Origin: an uncultured delta proteobacterium
GTDB taxonomy: Bacteria > UBA10199 > GCA-002796325 > 1-14-0-20-49-13
DNA: 5,384 nucleotides
Assembly (NCBI GenBank): GCA_903868375.1
Contig: CAIPVD010000255.1
Location: 1 to 5,384 of the forward strand
Reading direction: 5' to 3'
Below the pieces are notes generated by a model. It was not told where the DNA came from, searched no databases, and was given only the letters and a program-made list of their open reading frames with translations. Below are positions 1 through 5,240 of this stretch, one piece after another. A program made the position numbers and the translations under genes. How positions within the stretch are numbered: position 1 is the stretch's first letter; every line of letters begins with the position of its first letter.

Positions 1-355
1 AAGCAATATTCTTTACAATATTGCATGACTCTGGTCCTGTAGATTCTTTTGCTTCCGCCTGTTTGAGGTAATCTAATGCTTCACTGTTATTTTCTTCATC
101 TTTTTCTGCCTCAATGAATAAATAAGCCATGCAGTAATCGCCGCCACTTTTATTTGAGTAATTATTAATGATATCTTCGCAGCATGTTTTTGCCTTAGGG
201 TATCTGCCGACTTGAATTAAGTGCTCACATTGCAGGTTCATGTCTTCATATGATTTTTGTTTGTTTGCGAAACAAACATCAGAGCTTTGTAATAATAATA
301 TAAAAGTAAAAAAGATAGATATTGCTAGATGGAGTTTGAAAATATGATGTTTCAT
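1..355 (-). CDS. Secreted Cys-containing, TPR/Sel1-like protein of unknown function (partial, C-terminus off left edge)
   Basis: An open frame on the minus strand starts at ATG 355-353 and runs off the window after 118 codons with no stop. The start is well supported by an AGGAAGAG ribosome binding site a few bases upstream. Residues 1-30 look like a Sec signal peptide: a basic start (MKHH), a hydrophobic core (about 10-22) and a possible signal peptidase I site after VCFA-30. The mature part is hydrophilic and helical, with spacing like tetratricopeptide or Sel1 repeats (an L-x-x-x-G-x-Y-x-x-A-like stretch at about 46-56, and EALDYLKQAEAKE at about 92-104). It has cysteines at 43, 59, 60, 75 and 111, which could form disulfides in the periplasm. 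I do not recognise the family. It is transcribed divergently from the XRE regulator gene at 513. The gene is AT-rich like the toxin-antitoxin genes and unlike the oxidoreductase operon. The coding call is firm; the repeat call is tentative. Confidence 0.8.
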   Translation of the reverse strand, partial: MKHHIFKLHLAISIFFTFILLLQSSDVCFANKQKSYEDMNLQCEHLIQVGRYPKAKTCCEDIINNYSNKSGGDYCMAYLFIEAEKDEENNSEALDYLKQAEAKESTGPESCNIVKNIA

Positions 356-405
356 AAGCTCTTCCTATGTTTTCTACACTAATTTGTTCCGTGTATTGTG
401 AGATA

Positions 406-417
406 TAGATATATCTA
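406..417. promoter_or_regulatory. Perfect 12-bp palindrome, candidate operator between divergent genes
   Basis: TAGATATATCTA reads the same on both strands. It is followed by a second, overlapping palindrome, CTAATTAG (415-422). It sits between the divergent secreted-protein and XRE genes and overlaps the best -10 candidate for the minus-strand gene. A small XRE protein usually binds a palindrome near its own promoter, so this is a plausible autoregulatory site. AT-rich DNA gives such palindromes fairly often by chance, so function is only inferred. Confidence 0.35.
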
Positions 418-441
418 ATTAGAGATTACTGTTTTAGTCAA
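412..441 (-). promoter_or_regulatory. Candidate sigma70-type promoter for the secreted-protein gene
   Basis: Read on the minus strand, TTGACT (441-436) matches the -35 consensus at five of six bases. It is followed after 18 bases by TAGATA (417-412), a weak -10. The -10 lies inside the palindrome at 406-417, so a bound regulator would block it. The weak -10 keeps confidence low. Confidence 0.3.
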
Positions 442-449
442 GCAAATAT

Positions 450-477
450 AGCCCCATCGGGCTTTGTCCTTTCGGAC
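450..477. other. Two tandem small stem-loops in the XRE gene leader
   Basis: Two compact inverted repeats lie two bases apart: AGCCC-CATC-GGGCT (450-463, 5 bp stem) and GTCC-TTTC-GGAC (466-477, 4 bp stem). They are G+C-rich within an AT-rich surround. Read on the minus strand the second loop is GAAA, a GNRA tetraloop, so a minus-strand transcript could be the folded form. There is no T-run, so this is not a standard terminator. They may be part of a structured leader or a small RNA; no known family is recognised. Confidence 0.4.
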
Positions 478-490
478 TACATACATTACC

Positions 491-513
491 TTGACCCCCA
501 TAAGAGGGGTTAA
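491..513 (+). promoter_or_regulatory. Hairpin burying the ribosome binding site of the XRE gene
   Basis: TTGACCCC (491-498) can pair with GGGGTTAA (506-513) over a 7-base loop, with one G-U pair. The 3' arm contains most of the GAGGGG Shine-Dalgarno sequence (504-509) and the first base of the start codon at 513. Folded mRNA would hide the ribosome binding site, so translation may depend on opening of this stem by temperature, a protein or a trans RNA. The pairing is directly visible; the regulatory role is inferred. Confidence 0.45.
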
Positions 514-734
514 TGGATCAAGAGCAGAAGATATTCTTTAAGAAATTTGGTGCAGAGGTTAGGAAGCTGCGCATGGCCAAAGGCCTTACCCTTGAAGATA
601 TGCAGGATTATGGGTTCTCATCACAGCATTTTCAAAAGGTTGAGTCTGGTAAGAAGGCTGTCAGCCTCTACACAGCGCGACGTATTGCTGATGCATTCAA
701 GATAAGCCTATCAAAGCTGCTTAAAGTGATTTAG
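513..734 (+). CDS. Small XRE-family (Cro/C1-type) helix-turn-helix transcriptional regulator
   Basis: This is a 73-residue, single-domain DNA-binding protein. Residues about 10-71 form an HTH_3-like five-helix fold: the first helix contains FGAEVRKLR (12-20), the helix-turn-helix begins at GLTLEDM (24-30), the recognition helix covers about SSQHFQKVESG (36-46), and ARRIADAFKISLSKLLKV follows. The Q-x-x-x-x-E-x-G spacing around residues 38-46 is typical of the family. There is no effector, peptidase or dimerisation extension, so it is likely a minimal repressor or antitoxin-like regulator. ATG 513 is chosen because GAGGGG sits at good spacing, although it lies in a hairpin stem. It is divergent from the secreted-protein gene and 104 bases upstream of the toxin-antitoxin pair, which has its own promoter. 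Its targets are unknown; its own leader, the divergent gene and the TA promoter are all candidates. Confidence 0.85.
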   Translation: MDQEQKIFFKKFGAEVRKLRMAKGLTLEDMQDYGFSSQHFQKVESGKKAVSLYTARRIADAFKISLSKLLKVI

Positions 735-807
735 TTGTTATCTGTGCTAAAATTTGTCTAAAATTATCCAGTATATATTTTGACCTTTTATTCAAAGGTG
801 ATAAGTG

Positions 808-824
808 TATAATATCTGTATTAT
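808..824 (+). promoter_or_regulatory. Promoter (-10 TATAAT) with overlapping palindrome for the toxin-antitoxin operon
   Basis: TATAAT at 808-813 is a perfect -10 hexamer. It would give a transcript starting around 820, with a leader of about 20 bases before ATG 839. The -35 is not clear: TTGACC (780-785) is a good hexamer but 22 bases away, too far, while TTTTAT (786-791) has 16-base spacing but matches poorly. The -10 overlaps the inverted repeat ATAATA-TCTG-TATTAT (809-824), so the antitoxin or the neighbouring XRE protein could repress by covering the -10. Autorepression is the rule for type II antitoxins; here it is inferred from position. Confidence 0.55.
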
Positions 825-838
825 TCGTGGGGGTGTGT

Positions 839-1528
839 ATGGCAAAAAATGGGGAATTAATTAAAAATATTTTTGACCAACCAGCATATTCTATTAAAGA
901 GGCTGCAAGATATTTAGGCATTCCGTGTGCAACGCTGAGAGATTGGGTGAAGGGGTTTCCTCGCTCTAGGCAAGAAGCCGTAATATTCCTTCCTGAGCCA
1001 AACCTAAGCTTTCTATCTTTTACAAACTTGGTTGAAGTTTATGTGTTGGATGCAATACGACGCAAACATGGGATTTCCTTTCCGAAAGTAAGAAAAGCGC
1101 TAAATTATTTACGTATCAAATATCCATCAAAACACCCATTAGCAGAGAATTCATTTGAAACGGATGGGTTAGATATTTTTGTTGAAAAATATGGTTCATT
1201 GATTTCAATTTCGCAAGAAGGGCAAGTTGCCATGAAGGAAATCATTGGAAAATACTTGAAAAGAATTGAGCGAGATGCTCATGGGGCACCGATAAAGCTT
1301 TATCCTTTTATTTCTAAAAGGTCACTTGATGAGCCAAAAAGAATTATGATTGATCCCAGGGTTTCCTTTGGCAAACCAGTTCTTGTAGATACCGGCATTC
1401 CCACCTGCGTTATTTTCGAAAGATTCATTGCTGGTGATTCGGTTGAAGGTATAGCCAACGATTATTGTGTTGGGCAGGAGAAGGTTGAAGATGCCATCCG
1501 ATGCGAACAAGAATCAAAAGCAGCGTAA
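839..1528 (+). CDS. VapB45-like antitoxin: MerR-like HTH plus C-terminal DUF433 domain
   Basis: This 229-residue protein is the likely antitoxin and autorepressor of the toxin encoded just downstream. Residues about 15-40 form a MerR/excisionase-like winged helix (YSIKEAARYLGIPCATLRDW). About 56-95 continues it (LSFTNLVEVYVLDAIRR, then HGISFPKVRKALNYL), as in DUF433 proteins with an N-terminal regulatory half. Residues about 168-222 are a DUF433 domain, with IDPRVSFGKPVLVDTGIPT and a helical tail (IANDYCVGQEKVEDAI) resembling a second HTH. Length and order match M. tuberculosis VapB45 (Rv2018, about 239 aa). ATG 839 is chosen over an in-frame GTG at 827 because GGGGGTG lies just before 839 and would be inside the gene otherwise. 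The toxin start lies inside its 3' end (38-base overlap), so the two are translationally coupled. Codon use is AT-rich like its neighbours. Family assignment is strong; the antitoxin role follows from the pairing. Confidence 0.85.
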   Translation: MAKNGELIKNIFDQPAYSIKEAARYLGIPCATLRDWVKGFPRSRQEAVIFLPEPNLSFLSFTNLVEVYVLDAIRRKHGISFPKVRKALNYLRIKYPSKHPLAENSFETDGLDIFVEKYGSLISISQEGQVAMKEIIGKYLKRIERDAHGAPIKLYPFISKRSLDEPKRIMIDPRVSFGKPVLVDTGIPTCVIFERFIAGDSVEGIANDYCVGQEKVEDAIRCEQESKAA

Positions 1529-1916
1529 GGGTTTGGTATACTTTGTAGATCGTTCATTACCTAAAAAATCCTTACTCGCAGCCCTAATAACAGAGGGCTG
1601 TATTGCACAACATCATGACGATTTGTTTCCTGAAAATGCGCCTGATACAGATTGGTTGCAAGCAGCTGGCAAAAATGGCTGGATAGTGCTTTCTCATGAT
1701 AGAAGGATTGGCCGCAATCCGTTAGAAATTCAGTGTCTTTACCGAGCGGGTGTTTGTGCTTTTATGCCCGCATCAAGAGGTGGCCTTTCTGGGCAGGAAA
1801 CTACAGATATTATCATTAATGCCATTCCAGCCATTGAACGTTTTTATGAAACCAATAAGCCTCCATATATTGCTAGAATTTATAGAGATGGGTCAGTTAA
1901 AAAATGGAGAGGGTAA
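1491..1916 (+). CDS. VapC45-like toxin, PIN-like domain ribonuclease (predicted)
   Basis: This is a 141-residue protein of the PIN-like group related to DUF5615 and VapC45 (Rv2019, about 138 aa). Predicted function: a Mg2+-dependent endoribonuclease neutralised by the DUF433 protein. Visible marks: a first beta strand ending in an acidic residue (YFVDRSLPKK, D20), HHDDLFPENAPDTDW with D43, D44, D52 and D54 at 41-55, GWIVLSHDRRI (63-73, D70), NPLEI (76-80, E79), and a conserved end (PPYIARIYRDGSVKKW, 124-139). The acidic set D20, D52/D54 and D70 is complete enough for an active toxin. ATG 1491 is chosen because GGAGAAGG lies about six bases upstream; a GTG at 1467 in the same frame would place that sequence inside the gene. 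The gene overlaps the antitoxin by 38 bases, typical of coupled toxin-antitoxin pairs. RNA target unknown. Toxicity is inferred from the family. Confidence 0.85.
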   Translation: MPSDANKNQKQRKGLVYFVDRSLPKKSLLAALITEGCIAQHHDDLFPENAPDTDWLQAAGKNGWIVLSHDRRIGRNPLEIQCLYRAGVCAFMPASRGGLSGQETTDIIINAIPAIERFYETNKPPYIARIYRDGSVKKWRG

Positions 1917-1993
1917 TGATATAACGCAATTCCTTGGCGGATTATTTTATTAGTATATGCATTTGAGTGATTAATCTTTTTAATGGCGATTCT

Positions 1994-2160
1994 TTATGCT
2001 GCCACCTGCATTGCTTCAACCAACTGTAACAGCTTTTGTGCCTCATATGAGCCAAGGAACGTTCGATATTCATTTATCTCGGTGAACAACATTTTATATC
2101 CAGATGCCAGAATTCTCGGTAAACACGGACAACAGGTAAAATATCAAGGCCGCCAAAGGC
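1994..2160 (-). pseudogene. Probable 3' remnant of a minus-strand gene, with a frameshift in an A-run
   Basis: On the minus strand an open frame (ATG 2092-2090, stop 1996-1994) encodes a protein-like 32-residue tail: MLFTEINEYRTFLGSYE, then AQKLLQLVEAMQVAA. Just upstream, in a frame one base off, is another protein-like stretch (GGLDILPVVRVYREFWHLDI) that dies in a TAA within ten codons of the shift. Adding one A to the AAAA run (2095-2092 on the + strand as TTTT) would join them into one uninterrupted reading frame ending LDIK-MLFTEINEY. This looks like the C-terminal end of a gene inactivated by a 1-base deletion and cut off upstream. The family is not recognised. The upstream limit is uncertain because it runs into the opposite-strand remnant. 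A chance open frame is still possible. Confidence 0.35.
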
Positions 2161-2341
2161 AGTGTTTGCCAGCAAAGCGTTAAGCCTTGGAATGTTCATG
2201 CGCCTGCGCGCGGCACTACCCGCCGATTGCAAATTATTCGCTTTCTGGTGGAAAGAGCTGGGAGAAGACCTGAAAAAATCCCTACTCGAAGTAGCCGATG
2301 GCATAATCGAATTGAAGAAATCTATTGTCGCACGCCGCTAA
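2123..2341 (+). pseudogene. Probable 5'-truncated gene remnant ahead of the P-loop gene
   Basis: A frame opened by a TAA at 2120-2122 stays open for 72 codons to TAA 2339-2341. Its latter part reads like a real C-terminus: LRAALPADCKLFAFWWKE, then LGEDLKKSLLEVADGIIELK and a basic end (SIVARR). Codon use resembles the downstream operon, and the stop lies 19 bases before ATG 2361, the spacing expected of an operon neighbour. The possible starts (GTG 2162, ATG 2192, ATG 2198) have no good ribosome binding site. I read it as the 3' end of a gene that once preceded the P-loop gene, its 5' part lost at the junction. Alternatively it is an intact small gene of 49-59 residues starting at 2192 or 2162. 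The family is not recognised. Confidence 0.4.
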
Positions 2342-2360
2342 TACGGCTATAGCCCAGCAT

Positions 2361-3137
2361 ATGACGATAACCATTGGAAACGGCGTCGAACTAGACCGCA
2401 GGCTCTTTGCCTTCGTCGGCAATTACGGCAGCGGCAAGACCGAGGTCGCCGTTAATTTCACCATCGCACTTTCAAAGGTTGTAAAGCCGGTTGCCATAGT
2501 CGATATGGATATCGTCAATCCGTACTTCCGCTGCCGCGAGGCGCAAGAACAACTCGAAAATGAAGGAATAGAAACGATATTCCCCAAGGGCGAATATTTT
2601 TGGGCCGACCTTCCAATTATTCTTCCGCAGGTTAAGGGCGTGCTAGAGCGAAAGAACGGCTATGTCGTTTTAGATGTCGGCGGCGAAGATATGGGCGCGC
2701 GCATCTTGGCATCGCTCGACGATAGCCTTAAGGAAAAAGATGCCGACTATCTTTTTGTCTTAAATCTTAGCCGACCCTTCACAGACGACGTAAAAGGCTG
2801 CCTAGAAACATTTAAAATGATCGAAGATGCCGGAAAAATAAGGCTAACTGGCATCGTTTTAAACACCCATCTTCTCCTAGACACAACGCCTGAAACCATA
2901 TATAATGGTTATACGAAGGCTCGGGAAGTAGCTGAAAAATCAAGGCTTCCTATCAGATTTGTCTCAATTGAAAAGGGTTTACTAGCAAAATTGGATATGA
3001 GCCAAGTGCCGTCCCCCGTTCTACCGTTAGAGCGGATCATGCGGCATCCATGGGATATGAAACCGGTCTGCCGTTTTGGCCCGAAGGAACTAACAAAGGC
3101 CGCGGACCTGAACCAAAAGAACCGGAAAAAGAGCTGA
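2361..3137 (+). CDS. P-loop nucleotide-binding protein of the CobQ/MinD-like type, linked to 2-oxoacid oxidoreductase
   Basis: This is a 258-residue soluble P-loop protein. The Walker A motif is GNYGSGKT (20-27), followed by VAIVDMDIVNPYFRCRE (44-60), the switch region with paired acidic residues typical of SIMIBI-class ATPases and GTPases. A Walker B-like strand, YVVLDVGGEDMGAR, lies at 101-114. VLNLSRPFTDD and LTGIVLNTHLL (about 133-175) are the nucleotide-base-binding and helper strands. Unlike MinD/ParA, its P-loop lacks the deviant second lysine. Proteins of this kind commonly lie next to 2-oxoacid:ferredoxin oxidoreductase genes; their role is not established, and a part in assembly or cofactor maturation is only a guess. 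ATG 2361 is chosen because it leaves a short lead to the first strand (RLFAFVGN), as in relatives. However, no clear ribosome binding site precedes it, and an in-frame TTG at 2325 would add 12 residues. Confidence 0.85.
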   Translation: MTITIGNGVELDRRLFAFVGNYGSGKTEVAVNFTIALSKVVKPVAIVDMDIVNPYFRCREAQEQLENEGIETIFPKGEYFWADLPIILPQVKGVLERKNGYVVLDVGGEDMGARILASLDDSLKEKDADYLFVLNLSRPFTDDVKGCLETFKMIEDAGKIRLTGIVLNTHLLLDTTPETIYNGYTKAREVAEKSRLPIRFVSIEKGLLAKLDMSQVPSPVLPLERIMRHPWDMKPVCRFGPKELTKAADLNQKNRKKS

Positions 3138-3175
3138 TTTTTTTCTGTTTTTTTCGGTTGTAAAGTGTACCGGTT
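3120..3175 (+). other. Inverted repeats at the end of the P-loop gene with two alternative 3' arms
   Basis: AACCGG plus an A-run (3120-3130), overlapping the last codons, can pair with TTTTT-CGGTT (3150-3159) through a bulged G. It can also pair perfectly over six bases with CCGGTT (3170-3175). The first hairpin is AT-rich and not followed by a T-run of its own, so it is not a convincing terminator. It may be a processing site or weak attenuator between the P-loop gene and the oxidoreductase genes. Confidence 0.25.
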
Positions 3176-3181
3176 TAGAAT
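3176..3181 (+). promoter_or_regulatory. Possible -10 element ahead of the oxidoreductase genes
   Basis: TAGAAT (3176-3181) matches the -10 consensus at five of six positions and lies 14 bases before the delta subunit start. No good -35 is seen at 16-18 bases (TTTCGG at 3152-3157 is poor; TTGTAA at 3158-3163 is too close). A secondary promoter here would let the enzyme be made independently of the P-loop protein, but the leader would be very short and evidence is thin. Confidence 0.2.
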
Positions 3182-3195
3182 AGCGAGCGTTAAAC

Positions 3196-3429
3196 ATGCC
3201 AAAGGCTATTATCGACAAAAATTATTGCAAGGGCTGCGAGCTCTGTAAAAACATCTGCCCCCAGCACGTGATAGAAATGTCCAAAGAGATCAACCTTAAG
3301 GGCTATTTCACGGCGGAGGTAGTCAGGCCGCACCAGTGCATAGGCTGCAGGCTTTGCGCAATAACCTGCCCCGATGTGGCGATAAAGATCGGCGTTAACG
3401 GGGCGATATACAACTTTTTTAGGTATTAA
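3196..3429 (+). CDS. korD: 2-oxoacid:ferredoxin oxidoreductase delta subunit, 2x[4Fe-4S] ferredoxin
   Basis: This 77-residue ferredoxin is the electron-transfer subunit of the oxidoreductase: it takes electrons from the TPP site of the beta subunit and hands them to external ferredoxin. Two complete CxxCxxCxxxCP motifs are visible: C11, C14, C17 and C21-P, and C48, C51, C54 and C58-P. Each binds a [4Fe-4S] cluster, cross-liganded as usual by the last Cys of the other motif. Between them lies the family-typical EINLKGYF (31-38). The length is close to stand-alone delta subunits (KorD/VorD type). The start at ATG 3196 gives the standard short N-terminus (PKAIIDKNYC); the ribosome binding site is weak (AGCGAGCG). 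It stops three bases before the alpha subunit, so they are co-transcribed and probably translationally coupled. Confidence 0.95.
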   Translation: MPKAIIDKNYCKGCELCKNICPQHVIEMSKEINLKGYFTAEVVRPHQCIGCRLCAITCPDVAIKIGVNGAIYNFFRY

Positions 3430-3432
3430 CAA

Positions 3433-4488
3433 ATGGCAAAGAAGCTAATGAAAGGCAACGAAGCGATAGGCGAAGCCGCGATACACGCGGGATGCACGCA
3501 CTACTTCGGCTATCCCATTACTCCGCAGACGGAAATTGCGGAATATCTTGCCAAACGTTTGCCCGAAGTCGGCGGCGTTTTCCTTCAGGCCGAATCGGAA
3601 CTTGGCGCCGCCAACATGATCTACGGCTCCGCTTGCACCGGAACCCGCGTTTTCACATCGTCTTCCAGCCCTGGCGTATCGCTTATGGCAGAGGCAATGT
3701 CCTACATTGCCGGCTCCGATATCCCTGCGGTATTCGTAAATATCATGCGCGCGGGACCGGGACTCGGCGGAATTCTTCCATCTCAAGCCGATTATTTTCA
3801 GGCGGTAAAGGGTGGCGGCCACGGAGATTATCGCTGCCTCGTACTTGCGCCTTCGACGGTTCAAGAAGCGGTCGATCTTATGGTCGATGCGTTCGATCTT
3901 GCCGATAAATATCGAAGCCCAGTTATGCTCGTCGGCGACGGCATGATAGGCCAGATGATGGAACCGGTCGAATTCAAGCCGCGTAAGCAAGTTGCATTAC
4001 CTCCAAAAGATTGGGCAACGACCGGCTGCAAAGGCAGAAAACCGAACGTCATCACATCCGTATTCATGGACCCGGAAGTCCTTCACCAGTTCAATTTGAA
4101 GCTCGGCGCCAAATACGAAGAAATGAAAAAGCACGAGGTCCGCGTTGAAACATATAAATGCGACAGGCAAATGGACCTTTTGCTCGTAGCTTACGGAACT
4201 ACGGCGCGCATCTGCAAAACATCTATCGATATGCTGGATGAACTGGGAATTAAGGCCGGACTGCTTCGCCCCATCACCCTCTTCCCGTATCCTGAAAAGG
4301 AACTATACGCGACGGCAAAGAAGGCAAGTAAGGTGCTGGTTGTAGAAATGAGCATGGGGCAGATGCTGGAAGATGTTGAACGAATATTAAAGGGCGAGAA
4401 GCCTATTGAATTTTTTGGCAGGACGGGCGGCCTTATTCCGGCCCCCGAAGAGGTTTTCGACTTAGCTAAAAAACTGGTGAAGAAATAA
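3433..4488 (+). CDS. vorB: 2-oxoacid:ferredoxin oxidoreductase alpha subunit, VorB type (EC 1.2.7.7 by homology)
   Basis: This 351-residue protein carries the pyrimidine-binding half of the TPP site and the transketolase C-terminal-like domain. Visible marks: MKGNEAIGEAAIHAGC (6-21), GYPITPQTEI (26-35), QAESELGAANMIYGSA (52-67) with the glutamates expected to activate TPP, and TSSSSPGVSLMAEAMSY (75-91). Further on are MRAGPGLGGILPSQ-DYFQA, GGGHGDYR, and YRSPVMLVGDGMIGQMMEP, which is characteristic of proteins annotated as 3-methyl-2-oxobutanoate dehydrogenase subunit VorB. The C-terminal domain follows a variable linker (about 215-240): MDLLLVAYGTTARI, then LLRPITLFPYPEKEL. Length is normal for a split alpha subunit. 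It acts in the cytoplasm in an alpha-beta-gamma-delta complex. Subunits of this type are annotated VorB, but 2-oxoglutarate or pyruvate cannot be excluded as substrate. It lies three bases after the delta and before the beta gene. Confidence 0.93.
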   Translation: MAKKLMKGNEAIGEAAIHAGCTHYFGYPITPQTEIAEYLAKRLPEVGGVFLQAESELGAANMIYGSACTGTRVFTSSSSPGVSLMAEAMSYIAGSDIPAVFVNIMRAGPGLGGILPSQADYFQAVKGGGHGDYRCLVLAPSTVQEAVDLMVDAFDLADKYRSPVMLVGDGMIGQMMEPVEFKPRKQVALPPKDWATTGCKGRKPNVITSVFMDPEVLHQFNLKLGAKYEEMKKHEVRVETYKCDRQMDLLLVAYGTTARICKTSIDMLDELGIKAGLLRPITLFPYPEKELYATAKKASKVLVVEMSMGQMLEDVERILKGEKPIEFFGRTGGLIPAPEEVFDLAKKLVKK

Positions 4489-4491
4489 ATT

Positions 4492-5238
<747 letters not shown>

Positions 5239-5240
5239 TA

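Larger units (their letters stand above)
1917..2360. other. 444-base stretch without an intact gene; composition boundary
   Basis: No intact gene with a convincing start is visible between the toxin stop and the P-loop gene. Positions 1917-1993 are AT-rich and show no clear site; an imperfect hairpin followed by ATTTTATT (about 1927-1950) is too weak to call a terminator. The rest contains two remnants on opposite strands, listed separately. Base composition shifts by eye from AT-rich to more G+C-rich across about 2100-2200. The best reading is a junction between acquired accessory DNA on the left and the resident chromosome on the right. No terminal inverted repeat, transposase or tRNA end was found to name the mechanism. 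Confidence 0.5.

Noticed and set aside
721..921. Minus-strand frame of 66 codons with a protein-like tail across the XRE-antitoxin gap
   Set aside because: It starts inside the antitoxin gene, covers that operon's promoter and start, and has no convincing ribosome binding site. The protein-like look is probably chance in AT-rich DNA.
1927..1950. Possible terminator after the toxin gene
   Set aside because: The stem is imperfect and short and the following T-rich run is broken; not enough to call.
1983..2183. Plus-strand frame of 66 codons in the junction region
   Set aside because: No ribosome binding site, and it is antisense to the better-looking minus-strand remnant. The translation shows no domain.
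2074..2304. Whole minus-strand frame of 76 codons as an intact gene
   Set aside because: Its first half is Ser/Arg-rich and antisense to a better plus-strand coding frame. Only its last part, joined through a frameshift to 1994-2092, looks like real coding sequence.
3445..3990. Long minus-strand frame (181 codons) and plus-strand frame 3492-3908 (138 codons)
   Set aside because: Both are shadows of the alpha subunit gene, which has clear family motifs throughout; their translations are low-complexity and rich in Arg and Gly.
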